The notes under the pieces are model-generated. The model did not search any database and was not told where the DNA came from. It saw only the letters and a program-made list of their open reading frames with translations. The position numbers and the translations under genes are program-made. A stretch of 45,959 nucleotides of DNA from Hyphomicrobiaceae bacterium (GTDB taxonomy: Bacteria; Pseudomonadota; Alphaproteobacteria; Rhizobiales; Hyphomicrobiaceae). This document shows positions 15,266 to 24,592 of this stretch, piece after piece (position 1 is the first letter of the stretch; every line of letters begins with the position of its first letter). Location: assembly GCA_022844275.1 (NCBI GenBank), contig JALHMB010000018.1, positions 1-45,959 of the forward strand, written 5' to 3'.

Positions 15266-16557
15266 TGTCGGACGTCGTTATTCGCGCTGAGGGGCTCGGC
15301 AAGCGCTACCTGATCGGCCACGAGACGGAGCGCGAAAGCTACGTCGCGCTACGCGACGTGATCGCGCGGTCGGCGCGCAACCTCGCGCGGTCCGCTGGCG
15401 ATCTGTTGCGCGGACGCCAGCTCCTGACGGGTAACGAGATCGAGGAGTTCTGGGCGCTCAAGGACGTCAATTTCGAGATCAAGCGCGGCGAGGTCGTCGG
15501 CATCATCGGACGCAACGGTGCTGGCAAGTCGACGTTGCTCAAGATCCTCTCGCGCATTACCGAGCCGACGACCGGGCGCGTCGAGATCCTCGGTCGCGTG
15601 GCGAGCCTGCTCGAGGTCGGCACGGGCTTCCATCCGGAGCTGACGGGGCGCGAGAACATCTTCCTCAACGGCGCGATCCTCGGCATGTCGCGCGCCGAGA
15701 TCAAACGCAAGTTCGATGAGATCGTCGATTTCGCCGAGGTCGAGAAGTTCCTCGATACGCCGGTCAAGCGCTATTCCTCAGGCATGTACGTGCGCCTCGC
15801 TTTCGCCGTCGCCGCGCATCTCGAGCCGGAGATCCTGATCGTCGACGAGGTGCTGGCCGTTGGCGATGCCGAATTCCAGAAGAAGTGCCTCGGCAAGATG
15901 AAGGACGTTGCCGGCGGTGGGCGGACCGTGCTGTTTGTCAGTCATAATATTGCAGCCATTCAGGCCCTTTGTTCAAATGGATTGTATCTGAATGGAGGAA
16001 CACTGGCCCTCAGTTCGTCCGCAAGCGAGGCGATTACAGCATATGCATCGTCCGCACCCGATCACCACGACGCGGACCTGTCGAGGATGCGCAATCGACG
16101 TGGAAGCGGCCGCGCCGTATTCACGGACATGCGGTTCGAGCCGGAACCGAGGACTGGGCAACCGCTTGATATTCTGCTCCGGCTCGACAGTGAAACCTCG
16201 ACATCCCAGGCGAGATGCTCCGTGATGTTCTCGGACCAGCAAGGTCGCCCGGTGGCGTTGTTTTCGTCGGAGCTGACATCGTCGGATGGGCTCCGTCTTG
16301 AACGGCGCACCACAATTCGCTGCCGTATACCGCGCTTCCCCCTCCCGAAGGGCAAATATCTCGTAGATTTGTTTGTCGAGGTTAATGGCTCTATCAGCGA
16401 TTGGATCGAGCAGGGCATGTCGGTGTTGGTTGAGGACGGCGACTACTTCGGTACAGGACGCAATTTGCCGCATGGCTGGAGCAATCAGGTCGCGCTTATC
16501 GATCATTCATGGTCCTACGAGCGGGCGATTGATAGTGCAGCGGGCGTCCTCGCATGA
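15265..16557 (+). CDS. wzt: Polysaccharide exporter ATPase with extra C-terminal glycan-binding-like domain (Wzt type)
   Basis: Predicted 430-residue ATP-binding subunit. I start at ATG 15265, one base into the permease stop codon, which removes 44 codons of overlap. Walker A GRNGAGKST is at 82-90 (Lys88), the signature SSGMYVRLAFAVAAH at 171-185, Walker B ILIVDE at 190-195 and the switch His227 in VSHN. After about residue 245 a separate domain of about 180 residues follows (from SSAPDHHDADLSRM on), beta-rich and like the Wzt C-terminal domain that recognises the modified end of the glycan in some O-antigen systems. Base composition falls visibly from about 15940, near the domain border. Confidence 0.93.
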   Translation: MSDVVIRAEGLGKRYLIGHETERESYVALRDVIARSARNLARSAGDLLRGRQLLTGNEIEEFWALKDVNFEIKRGEVVGIIGRNGAGKSTLLKILSRITEPTTGRVEILGRVASLLEVGTGFHPELTGRENIFLNGAILGMSRAEIKRKFDEIVDFAEVEKFLDTPVKRYSSGMYVRLAFAVAAHLEPEILIVDEVLAVGDAEFQKKCLGKMKDVAGGGRTVLFVSHNIAAIQALCSNGLYLNGGTLALSSSASEAITAYASSAPDHHDADLSRMRNRRGSGRAVFTDMRFEPEPRTGQPLDILLRLDSETSTSQARCSVMFSDQQGRPVALFSSELTSSDGLRLERRTTIRCRIPRFPLPKGKYLVDLFVEVNGSISDWIEQGMSVLVEDGDYFGTGRNLPHGWSNQVALIDHSWSYERAIDSAAGVLA

Positions 16558-17420
16558 TGCGCGGGATGTCCATAAAGACCATGGCTCGAAAGTGGATCGT
16601 TACCTGCCTCGAGAGGGGCATCGCCTGGACGCATCTCGATCTGGATCGCTTGGCAAACAAGCGCTTGGGCATTCTGCAATATCAGACGCCGCAGATTTCG
16701 GGTGAGGAGCACTTCTTGACGAAGGTCTTTCCTGAACTGCTCGCGTCGATGAATGGCAGGCCGCTCGTGCTGGATGGAGGAGCTAACGAGGGTGATTTTG
16801 CGTCGCTCGTGCTCGACGCTGTGCCTGATTGCGAAGTGCATTGCTTCGAGCCCAATCCGCCGACGCTCGCGCGATTGGTGGAGCGTCTAGGCCACGATGG
16901 TCGCGTTCGATTAAACGGCGTTGCGGTCGGCGAAACACCAGCGACGGCGGAGATCTTCGACTACGCGGAGCGTGACGGTAGTCAACATGCGTCCTTGTAT
17001 GCAGACGTGTTGACAACGCAGCATCGCGCAGTCGCGGTAACGGGTACGCGCGTGCCGATTGTTCGATTGGATGACTATATTGAAGAGCACAAACTGCGTG
17101 AGATTTCTCTGCTTAAGTTGGACCTCGAGGGACACGAACTAGCGGCATTAAGAGGGACGCAGTCGGCTATTCGTCGGGGAGGGGTGGCTGCCGTGCACTT
17201 CGAATTTAACGAGATGAACGTGATCTCGCGCACGTTCTTGCGTGACTTCTACGCAGCGTTGCCGGATTTCTCCTTTTATCGTCTTCGTCAGGACGGCATG
17301 ATCCCTCTTGGCGTTTACAGCGCGAAGCATGAAGTGTTTCAGTACCAAAACATCGTGGCACTGCGCGCGGACCTCAATCGAGACGTAGTCGGTCGCCACT
17401 GCGTGAAAGTGCTCTGGTGA
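16554..17420 (+). CDS. FkbM-family methyltransferase
   Basis: Predicted 288-residue S-adenosylmethionine-dependent enzyme. The SAM-binding motif is VLDGGANEGDFASLV (about residues 71-85), followed by VHCFEPNPPTLARL and the family segment VPIVRLDDYIEE with LLKLDLEGHELAALRG. FkbM-type enzymes usually methylate sugar hydroxyls. Its ATG overlaps the ATPase stop by four bases (ATGA), so the two are translationally coupled. That pairing suggests it modifies the glycan recognised by the Wzt C-terminal domain, which is inference. A second ATG at codon 4 is possible. Confidence 0.88.
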   Translation: MMRGMSIKTMARKWIVTCLERGIAWTHLDLDRLANKRLGILQYQTPQISGEEHFLTKVFPELLASMNGRPLVLDGGANEGDFASLVLDAVPDCEVHCFEPNPPTLARLVERLGHDGRVRLNGVAVGETPATAEIFDYAERDGSQHASLYADVLTTQHRAVAVTGTRVPIVRLDDYIEEHKLREISLLKLDLEGHELAALRGTQSAIRRGGVAAVHFEFNEMNVISRTFLRDFYAALPDFSFYRLRQDGMIPLGVYSAKHEVFQYQNIVALRADLNRDVVGRHCVKVLW

Positions 17421-17430
17421 CTAAAGCAAT

Positions 17431-18447
17431 ATGCTGACGCCACCCGTCCTCTTCCTCATCTTCAACCGCCCGGATACGACGGCACGGGTTTTCGAGGCTA
17501 TTCGCGCAGCGCGTCCGTCCCGCCTGTACGTTGCGGCTGACGGTCCCCGTGCGGGGCGTCCTGGAGAGGTTGAGCGGTGTGAAGAGGCGCGCCACATCGC
17601 TACTGCGGTGGACTGGCCGTGCGAGGTTAAGGTTCTCTTCCGCAATCAAAACCTCGGCTGCGGCCGGGCAGTATTCGAAGCGATAAGCTGGTTCTTCGAG
17701 AACGAGCCGGAGGGCATCATTCTCGAGGACGATATCCTGCCCGACCCGACATTCTTTGCGTACTGCGCTGAACTCCTGGAACGCTATCGGGAAGACCGTC
17801 GGGTTATGGCCGTCTGCGGTGGCGGATACGGCGATCCCGAGCGCTTCGGGGATGCAAGCTACACCTTTGCGCGCGTATTCGATCCATGGGGATGGGCGAG
17901 CTGGCGCCGCGCCTGGGAGAAGCACGATGCTGCTGCCTTAGGCAAATTGGACGTATCAAAGCGTCTGCTCAATCGCATCGGACCGTGGGGCTTCGATTCC
18001 GGCGCGTACTGGCGGGGACAATTCGGGTTGGTGACGAATGGCGCGGTCGATACTTGGGACTATCCATGGATGTTCTCGATCTTCAAGGGGCGCGGCTTGG
18101 TTGCTTTTCCTGCGTCAAATTTGATCTCAAACCTCGGCTTCCGTGCTGACGCCACGCATACGCTGCCGTTGGCGAACGGGGAACGATCACACAATGCAGA
18201 GAGGCCGACTTTCGCGCTCAGCTCTCCGCTTTTGCACCCACGGCACGTGAGAAATAACTACGGGTACGAAATGGACTTCTATACGCGTAGGCTGGGACGG
18301 ACACGCATGTCGCCCATCGGCATCCTCCAGCTGGCTGCCCAAAGAAAGATAGCGGCGGCGCGTGCAAAGGTGTCACCTCTTATACCCGCGCAGTTCAAAG
18401 CTCAGCTTCGCGCGTGGCGCGCCCGAAGAGCGGCGACAAGCAATTGA
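17431..18447 (+). CDS. GT-A glycosyltransferase of the GNT-I/HlpA-like type
   Basis: Predicted 338-residue enzyme. It starts VLFLIFNRPDTTARVFEAIR, has RLYVAADGPR, and carries an acidic metal site EDD at 99-101 (GIILEDDILPDPTFF) followed by WGWASWRRAWE. This pattern is shared with N-acetylglucosaminyltransferase-I-like proteins often named hemolytic protein HlpA-like in bacterial annotation. Such enzymes add one sugar from a nucleotide sugar to the lipid-linked glycan; the sugar cannot be read from sequence. It begins 10 bases after the methyltransferase gene and ends in a one-base overlap with the next gene. Confidence 0.82.
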   Translation: MLTPPVLFLIFNRPDTTARVFEAIRAARPSRLYVAADGPRAGRPGEVERCEEARHIATAVDWPCEVKVLFRNQNLGCGRAVFEAISWFFENEPEGIILEDDILPDPTFFAYCAELLERYREDRRVMAVCGGGYGDPERFGDASYTFARVFDPWGWASWRRAWEKHDAAALGKLDVSKRLLNRIGPWGFDSGAYWRGQFGLVTNGAVDTWDYPWMFSIFKGRGLVAFPASNLISNLGFRADATHTLPLANGERSHNAERPTFALSSPLLHPRHVRNNYGYEMDFYTRRLGRTRMSPIGILQLAAQRKIAAARAKVSPLIPAQFKAQLRAWRARRAATSN

Positions 18448-19478
18448 TGCCCTCCCTAACCATCACTGACCTCCCGCCACCGCCGCCGGGCAAGTCCTGC
18501 TGGCCGTGGACGGTCGCGACGCCGCCGCTGCCGGACACGCAGCCCGATGGCTCGCCATGGCCGCGTATCTCGATCGTGACGCCGAGCTACAATCAGGGCC
18601 AGTTCATCGAGGAGACGATCCGTTCCGTTCTGCTGCAAGGCTATCCGAACCTCGAATACATCATCATGGACGGCGGCAGCACCGACAATACCGTCGAGAT
18701 CATCCGCAAGTATGAGCGTCACTTGGCGCATTGGGTCAGCGAGAAAGATCGCGGTCAGTCGCACGCGATCAACAAGGGAATGGCGCGGGCCACCGGTCAA
18801 ATCCAGGCCTATCTCAACAGTGACGACACTTACTTGCAGGGTGCGTTTGCGAGAGTTGCGGACCACGCGGCCAAACAGCCCGAAGCCGATCTTATTCATG
18901 GAAGGTGCCGCATCTCGGACGAGACTGGCAGGAAGGTCGGCGAACGCGTTGGATCGATTGCCACGTTCGATGAGATCGTCGATCTCTGGGACGTCTGGTG
19001 GAAGCAGCGCAATTTCGTCCAGCCGGAAGTGTTCTGGACAAGCCGCGTTGCGAGCAAGGTTGGCCCGTTCCGAGAGGATCTCTACTGGGTCATGGACTTC
19101 GACTATTGGCTCCGTATTCTGCACGCGGGCGGTCAAGTCGGATGCATAGATGCGGAACTCGCGGTGTTCCGCCAGCAGCCTGCACAGAAGTCGACTCAGC
19201 CGGAGCGAACCGCGGCCGAGCTGCGCGATGTCGTCCGGCCCTACATCTTTGCGAACAACACGTTGTTGGGCCGTTCACGGCGCGTGCGGCTGCAAGGCAA
19301 GTGGCTGTTCGACACCGTGTTCAGGGAACAAGCGCAGCGATCGGTTGAGCTTCATGAAAGCCGCCTGCGCAGATGGGGCAGGCTGGCGAAGATCATGCTG
19401 CAACATCCCCAGCTCGTGACCTTCCCACCCTTCCGGCAACGCGTGTGGTCGGCGCTGATGCCGGCACCCCAGAAATGA
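18447..19478 (+). CDS. Family 2 glycosyltransferase
   Basis: Predicted 343-residue GT2 enzyme. I start at ATG 18447 inside the preceding stop (TGATG). A proline-rich N-terminus (PPPPPGKSCWPW) precedes RISIVTPSYNQGQFIEETIRS, MDGGSTD (74-80) for nucleotide binding, and the metal-binding NSDD (124-127). The acceptor part includes EVFWTSRVASKVGPF and DFDYWLRIL. Cytoplasmic, without membrane helices. A gap of 64 bases follows. Donor and acceptor are unknown. Confidence 0.9.
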   Translation: MPSLTITDLPPPPPGKSCWPWTVATPPLPDTQPDGSPWPRISIVTPSYNQGQFIEETIRSVLLQGYPNLEYIIMDGGSTDNTVEIIRKYERHLAHWVSEKDRGQSHAINKGMARATGQIQAYLNSDDTYLQGAFARVADHAAKQPEADLIHGRCRISDETGRKVGERVGSIATFDEIVDLWDVWWKQRNFVQPEVFWTSRVASKVGPFREDLYWVMDFDYWLRILHAGGQVGCIDAELAVFRQQPAQKSTQPERTAAELRDVVRPYIFANNTLLGRSRRVRLQGKWLFDTVFREQAQRSVELHESRLRRWGRLAKIMLQHPQLVTFPPFRQRVWSALMPAPQK

Positions 19479-19542
19479 GCACCGATACCTTCTGCTTGCG
19501 CGCTTTGCGGTCTCCGGCTGCCTCCAGCAGGCGTCGTCTTCC

Positions 19543-20475
19543 ATGGTGAGGCTAACCCCTGGCGCGATCAAGCTCGTGGTGGATGATGCCATCAAGCACG
19601 GGCCGAAGGGCCTCTGGTACCGCGACGTCGTCCGCTCGCGCATTCTCCAGACGTCGCCGGTCGAAGACACGTCGGACAGTGTCTGCGAAATCCATGTCCT
19701 GACTTCGGCGCGCGATTGGCTCAATCTGCTTTGGACGCTGAAGTCGTTCTACGTCGTGAGTGGGCGTCGCTACGCGCTTTGCATTCATGAGGACGGATCG
19801 CTCGATGCGGCGGCGCTCGGCCATCTCGCGCGCCACTTCCCAGATGCCCGCATCATACGAAGGACCGAGGCCGATGCCGTGGCCGAGAAGATGCTGCGGG
19901 ACTTCCCCCGTAGCCTCGAGTTCCGGCGGACAAACCTGCTGGCTCCCAAGGTCTTCGACTTCCTGGCGTTCCTGGAGTCGGACCGCATGGCGGTGTTCGA
20001 CAGCGATCTCCTCTTCTTCGACGAGCCGACAGCCTACCTGACGCGCATCGAAGACCCGGCGTACATGCTGAATACGTTCAATGCCGATACAGCGGATGCC
20101 TACACGGTCAACCGTCATGCCGTTCACTCTCTAATCGGTCACGAATTGATCGCGTGCTTCAATAGCGGGCTCGGGCTTGCGCACCGAAACTCACTCCGCC
20201 TGGAGTGGATCGAGGAATTTCTATCCCTACCGGGCATTCTCGATGGACACTTCTGGCGCATGGAGCAGACGCTTTACGCGCTGTGCAGTTCGCGCTTCGG
20301 CGTGGAGCTGCTGCCGCAGGAGTACACGCTCAACCTGCAACCGGGCATCAGCGGCCGGCCATTCCGCCATTATGTGGGCGGCATCCGGCATCTCATGTAC
20401 AGCGAAGGCATGGCGCATCTGAGCCGGCGCGGCCTGCTGAGCGGCACTCTATCGGCTGCGCTGTCGTTGCGATGA
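19543..20475 (+). CDS. Putative GT-A-like glycosyltransferase of unrecognised family
   Basis: Predicted 310-residue cytoplasmic protein. It does not match a family I can name, but EIHVLTSARDWLNLLWTLKSFY and the acidic triad DSD at 153-155 in MAVFDSDLLFFDEP resemble the nucleotide-sugar and metal site of GT8-like enzymes. The segment CFNSGLGLAHRNSLRLEWIEEFL recalls the acceptor loop of such enzymes. Placed among glycosyltransferase genes and overlapping the next start by four bases (ATGA), it most likely adds a sugar to the repeat unit. That function is inference. Confidence 0.7.
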   Translation: MVRLTPGAIKLVVDDAIKHGPKGLWYRDVVRSRILQTSPVEDTSDSVCEIHVLTSARDWLNLLWTLKSFYVVSGRRYALCIHEDGSLDAAALGHLARHFPDARIIRRTEADAVAEKMLRDFPRSLEFRRTNLLAPKVFDFLAFLESDRMAVFDSDLLFFDEPTAYLTRIEDPAYMLNTFNADTADAYTVNRHAVHSLIGHELIACFNSGLGLAHRNSLRLEWIEEFLSLPGILDGHFWRMEQTLYALCSSRFGVELLPQEYTLNLQPGISGRPFRHYVGGIRHLMYSEGMAHLSRRGLLSGTLSAALSLR

Positions 20476-21569
20476 ATGGAGCGGGGACTGTCTCGCCGAG
20501 ACCGCTGCGCGTGCTCTTTGCTCCGGACTACAGAACAGGCAATCCCTATCAGCCGCTTCTCGCGGAGGCACTGTCCAGGCAAGGCGTGGAGGTTGTGTTC
20601 CTGAGCGACTATCGACGGGGGCTGCCGCTGGCAAGAGGATCAGCCGCCGCCGCTCCCGACCTCGTGCATTTGCATTGGCCGGAGGCCTATTTCGGTCGGC
20701 GCGGCGATATGTGGGATCGGCTGCGTGTCCTGCGCTATCCGCTCGACTACTGGCTCACCTCGCGCCGCTATCCGATTGTCGTCAGCGCCCACAATCTCCT
20801 GCCCCACAACCGCGGCGACGAATTGGGTGTGTTTCAGAACATCCGCTTGACGATGCGGAACGCGGCGGCCGTCTTCGCTCATTCGCAGCCCGCTAAGACG
20901 ATGCTCGCAGAAACATTCGGCCTCCCCGAGCAGCTCATCTCGGTCATTCCGTTCGGCGACCACGCCGTCACACTCGGGGCGCCGCTGGATCGCGAGCAAG
21001 CGCGTCGTGAGCTTGGACTGCCTTTGCATGAGAAGATGTGCCTGATGTTCGGCACCGTCAGTCCCTACAAGGGGATCAGGGAAGTGGTGCAGTATTGGGC
21101 CGAGGCGCGTGTGCCTCATCGTCTGGTCGTCGTCGGTCCCATCGTATCGCCCGACTACGCGGATGCAGTGCGCAATTCCGCGGACGATGCATCAAGTGTA
21201 GACTTGCGTCTTTCGCCGGACTGGCTTGATGACGAGGCGCTGCGTGCCTGGCTCAGTGCGGTCGATTGTGTGATCTTCAACTACAAAAGCATTTTTACGT
21301 CCGGCGCGGGCGCGCTCGCGCGATCCTTCGGCGTGCCGTCTCTCTTGCCGCGAAGCGCGACCACATTGGATCTTGGCGAACCGCACGAACATGTCGTTCG
21401 TTTCGAGAGCTTACAATCCGATTTCCGGAGTGCCCTGGAGCGCGCGCTTGCAACGCCGTGCGACTATGCCGCATCGGTGGTTTGGCGCAAGCAGACATCA
21501 TGGGATGCAGTGGCGGCTGTAACGGCGCCCGTCTATCGGCGACTTCTGGAAGCGCGTGCGGCTGCATGA
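20472..21569 (+). CDS. GT-B glycosyltransferase (GT4-like)
   Basis: Predicted 365-residue enzyme. ATG 20472 overlaps the previous stop (ATGA); a longer frame from 20205 only shadows the preceding gene. The N-terminal Rossmann half starts LRVLFAPDYRTGNPYQPLLAEAL and has DLVHLHWPEAYFG; the second half starts at KMCLMFGTVSPYKGIREVV, the usual donor-domain strand of GT4 enzymes. The late E-x7-E region is weak (FTSGAGALARSFGVPSLLP), which places it in a divergent subfamily. It is coupled to the fucosyltransferase downstream by another ATGA overlap. Confidence 0.82.
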   Translation: MNGAGTVSPRPLRVLFAPDYRTGNPYQPLLAEALSRQGVEVVFLSDYRRGLPLARGSAAAAPDLVHLHWPEAYFGRRGDMWDRLRVLRYPLDYWLTSRRYPIVVSAHNLLPHNRGDELGVFQNIRLTMRNAAAVFAHSQPAKTMLAETFGLPEQLISVIPFGDHAVTLGAPLDREQARRELGLPLHEKMCLMFGTVSPYKGIREVVQYWAEARVPHRLVVVGPIVSPDYADAVRNSADDASSVDLRLSPDWLDDEALRAWLSAVDCVIFNYKSIFTSGAGALARSFGVPSLLPRSATTLDLGEPHEHVVRFESLQSDFRSALERALATPCDYAASVVWRKQTSWDAVAAVTAPVYRRLLEARAAA

Positions 21570-22498
21570 CCGCCTTGTTTCTTCCGAAGCGGGAGGCCAG
21601 CCAGAAGCAGGCACGGGTAATCGTCCAAATTCTCGGCGGGCTGGGCAATCAGATGTTTCAGTATGCGCTCGGCCGCGCCATCTCGCAGCGCGCCGCAGCT
21701 CCTCTCTTGCTCGACACGAACGTGATCAAATTTGCCCCACAAGGCACGCAGCGGAGCTATGGTCTCGACATTTTCAAGTTGCAGCCCGCGCTTGCGTCAC
21801 GCGCCGACGTATCACGCTACCATTCCCACGGTGCGGGGTTGGCGGGGAAGATCGCTCACCGTCTGCTCGGAGCGTCGGGCGCGTCGGAGATCTTGCACCA
21901 GTATAAGTTCGAGTATCAGCCTCGGGTTCTCGAGCTGAAGCCGCCCATCTATATTACTGGCTACTGGCAATCGCATCGCTACTTCGCCGGCGTCGAGGAT
22001 GCCTTGCGGACCGACTTCGAGTTTCGCGATGAGCTGCCGCCGGCAGCGGCGGAGTATGCGCAAGCTATTGCGCAACCGGAGGCGGTCTGTCTGCATGTTC
22101 GGCGCGGCGATTATACGAAGCCTGAGTACAGTTTCATGGGTCTATGCAGCATCGACTACTATCGCCGCGCCGTTGCGCGCGTGCAGGAGGTCATCGATCA
22201 ACCGGTGTTCTTCATATTCTCGGATGATCTCGACTGGTGCAGGACCAACTTAGATTGGCTCGGAGCGCAGGCACGGTTCGTGGCGTACGAGCTACCTCGA
22301 GGTTTCAAGCCCGAGGCGTCGGATCTTCAACTCATGACGCGCGCCGAATATTTCATAACGGCCAACAGCACATTTTCGTGGTGGGCGGCTTGGCTCGCAG
22401 GTGAACGGGCGAAGCTCGTCATTTCCCCAAGGCAGTGGTTCAAGCACCCGCAACTTAGCGCCGATGACTTGATTCCGAATCACTGGGAGCGTCTGTAA
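21566..22498 (+). CDS. Alpha-1,2-fucosyltransferase (GT11)
   Basis: Predicted 310-residue enzyme. ATG 21566 overlaps the previous stop. The three GT11 landmarks are present: GGLGNQMFQYALG at 24-36, the GDP-fucose-binding HVRRGDY at 177-183 and NSTFSWWAAWL at 267-277. It would transfer fucose from GDP-fucose to a galactose-like residue, so the polymer probably contains fucose or a related 6-deoxy sugar. GDP-fucose synthesis genes are not in the window. Family membership is very secure; the acceptor is not known. Confidence 0.93.
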   Translation: MTALFLPKREASQKQARVIVQILGGLGNQMFQYALGRAISQRAAAPLLLDTNVIKFAPQGTQRSYGLDIFKLQPALASRADVSRYHSHGAGLAGKIAHRLLGASGASEILHQYKFEYQPRVLELKPPIYITGYWQSHRYFAGVEDALRTDFEFRDELPPAAAEYAQAIAQPEAVCLHVRRGDYTKPEYSFMGLCSIDYYRRAVARVQEVIDQPVFFIFSDDLDWCRTNLDWLGAQARFVAYELPRGFKPEASDLQLMTRAEYFITANSTFSWWAAWLAGERAKLVISPRQWFKHPQLSADDLIPNHWERL

Positions 22499-22543
22499 CG
22501 TGCTGATGAGAGCGTCGAGTCGACGAGCACGCATTCAAGCCTC

Positions 22544-23530
22544 ATGAAGCCCTTCGTTTCCGTACTCATTCCCTGCTTCAATGCCGAACGCTGGATTGAG
22601 CAGGCGGTCGAGAGCGCACTGGCGCAAACGTGGCCGCACAAGGAGATCATCGTCGTCGATGATGGCTCGACGGACAGAAGTGCTGAGATCATCAGCGGCT
22701 TCGGCGAGCGAATCCGCTTCGAGCGCGGTCCGAACCGGGGCGGTAACGCAACGCGCAATCGCCTGCTGGAACTGGCGCAGGGCGATTGGCTTCAGTACCT
22801 CGATGCTGACGACTATCTCAAGCCGGACAAGATTGCTGCGCAAGTCTCTGCTCTTGAGACCAATCCCGACATCGATGTCCTGTTCGGGCCATCGATTGTC
22901 GAATGGCATGCCAACGACGCGACGCGCGTCACGCTCGAGGAAATCCCCGAACCGCACGATCGTTGGATATTGCTCGCGCTATGGCGGCTGCCGCAGACGG
23001 GCGCACCGTTATGGAGGAAATCCGCGCTTCAAGAGGTCGGGGGATGGTCAGTCGGCCAGCCATGCTGCCAGGAACATGAACTCTATCTGCGGCTTCTCAT
23101 CGCCGGCAAGCGTTTCACGTATCATCCGGCGACGGGTTCGGTTTATCGCCGCTTCTCTAACGGGTCACTATCAACACGCGATCCTGCTTTGGTGCGCCGC
23201 GAACGGCTCAAGATCGAGAAGCGGCTCGAGGATCATCTCAAAATGATCGGCGAACTGACGCCGGACCGCCAATGGGCGATCAATCAGGGGCGATTTGATA
23301 TGGCCAGGATCGCCTGGAATGCCGATCGGAGCGAGGCGCGCACTATTCTTGCGACGATTGCCGCTGCGAAGTCCTTTCGGCCAGTGGGGCCTGCGGCACC
23401 AACCCTCTATCGTCTCGCCTATCGCCTATTTGGCTTCGAGACGGCCGAGCGTATCGCCACGATAAATCGCATCACGTTCCGCCCTTCTCATCAAGCCGTC
23501 GGGAGAGGACTGCATGGCTCACCGGACTGA
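22544..23530 (+). CDS. Family 2 glycosyltransferase
   Basis: Predicted 328-residue GT2 enzyme with VSVLIPCFNAERWIEQAVESAL, VVDDGSTD at 37-44 and the metal-binding DADD at 87-90. The middle has LWRKSALQEVGGW and CCQEHELYLRLL, the usual acceptor-side segments. The C-terminal 90 residues are helical with no membrane helix. It begins 45 bases after the fucosyltransferase gene. Sugar specificity cannot be deduced. Confidence 0.9.
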   Translation: MKPFVSVLIPCFNAERWIEQAVESALAQTWPHKEIIVVDDGSTDRSAEIISGFGERIRFERGPNRGGNATRNRLLELAQGDWLQYLDADDYLKPDKIAAQVSALETNPDIDVLFGPSIVEWHANDATRVTLEEIPEPHDRWILLALWRLPQTGAPLWRKSALQEVGGWSVGQPCCQEHELYLRLLIAGKRFTYHPATGSVYRRFSNGSLSTRDPALVRRERLKIEKRLEDHLKMIGELTPDRQWAINQGRFDMARIAWNADRSEARTILATIAAAKSFRPVGPAAPTLYRLAYRLFGFETAERIATINRITFRPSHQAVGRGLHGSPD

Positions 23531-23551
23531 CACGGCTTCCATAGCGTCGGC

Positions 23552-24478
23552 ATGACGACATTCTCAGTCATCATTCCCACATACAATCGTCGCGAGCCTG
23601 TCCGCGAATGCCTTGCGAGCGTGTCAGCGCAACGTCGACGTCCGGACGAAGTGATCGTCGTTGATGATGGGTCTACAGATGGGACCGTCGAGGTTCTTGA
23701 CGGCACCGAAGGCGTGACCGTCATCCGTCAGTCGAATGCAGGTCCAGGCGCGGCTCGCAATCGCGGAGCGGCGGCGGCAAGCAGCGACTATCTCGTCTTT
23801 CTCGACAGTGACGACGTATGGCTTTCCTGGTCGCTCGAGGTGCTTGCTACGCTCGTGGAGCGGCATAGCCGACCCGCTCTTCTGTTCGCAAGTTTTGAAG
23901 ACTTCTCCGGTGAGTTATCCGCACCGAAGGAAGAGCCTGCCGAAGGTCTCGCCTTTCCCGCTTTTCTGAGTGCTGCGGCTCACCCATTTATCGCCGGTGC
24001 TGGAATGATGGTCATCGATCGTCACATCTTTCTTGCAGCGGGTGGCTTTGCCGAGGATCGGCTTAACGCGGAAGACCATGACCTCGCACTGCGTTTGGGA
24101 GTCGAGAGGGGGTTTGTGCAAACATCGCGCCCAGTCACGATTGGTCATCGTATTCATGTCGGGAATGAAACGGCGAATCTTGAAAATACGCTTCGTGGCG
24201 TCGGTCGCCTTGTCGAGCGGGAGCGTACCGGCCAGTACCCTGGGGGTACGGCGTGGCAGGATGCGCGGCGGACCGTGATAACCCGCCACGTTCGGCCTGT
24301 TGTCCTGCAGGCCATCCAGGCCGGCAACCTTCGCGCGGCTTGGCAGCTCTACCGACGCACGTTTTCATGGAATATGCGCGCTGGGCGTGCCGGCTTCATT
24401 CTTGGGAGTCCTCTGTTGATGCTGCGGGCGGCGTTCTGGACGCTCGTCGGCCCGAAATGCGCAACATCAGTGCGTTGA
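23552..24478 (+). CDS. Family 2 glycosyltransferase
   Basis: Predicted 308-residue GT2 enzyme: FSVIIPTYNRREPVRECLASV, VVDDGSTD at 36-43, GPGAARNRGAAAA and LDSDD at 84-88. The segment DRLNAEDHDLALRLGVERGF is the usual acceptor-side ED motif. A mildly hydrophobic C-terminus (ILGSPLLMLRAAFWTLVG) may touch the membrane. It starts 21 bases after the previous gene; 114 bases without a gene follow. Confidence 0.9.
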   Translation: MTTFSVIIPTYNRREPVRECLASVSAQRRRPDEVIVVDDGSTDGTVEVLDGTEGVTVIRQSNAGPGAARNRGAAAASSDYLVFLDSDDVWLSWSLEVLATLVERHSRPALLFASFEDFSGELSAPKEEPAEGLAFPAFLSAAAHPFIAGAGMMVIDRHIFLAAGGFAEDRLNAEDHDLALRLGVERGFVQTSRPVTIGHRIHVGNETANLENTLRGVGRLVERERTGQYPGGTAWQDARRTVITRHVRPVVLQAIQAGNLRAAWQLYRRTFSWNMRAGRAGFILGSPLLMLRAAFWTLVGPKCATSVR

Positions 24479-24592
24479 AGAGCCGGCGCTATGCCCGTCG
24501 GATTGCGCCGTGCAATGGTCGTGCGAACGAGAACATATGGGCGCACATTCGGATAGAAAAATACTGCACACTCGAGTGTAAGGACTAGCACG

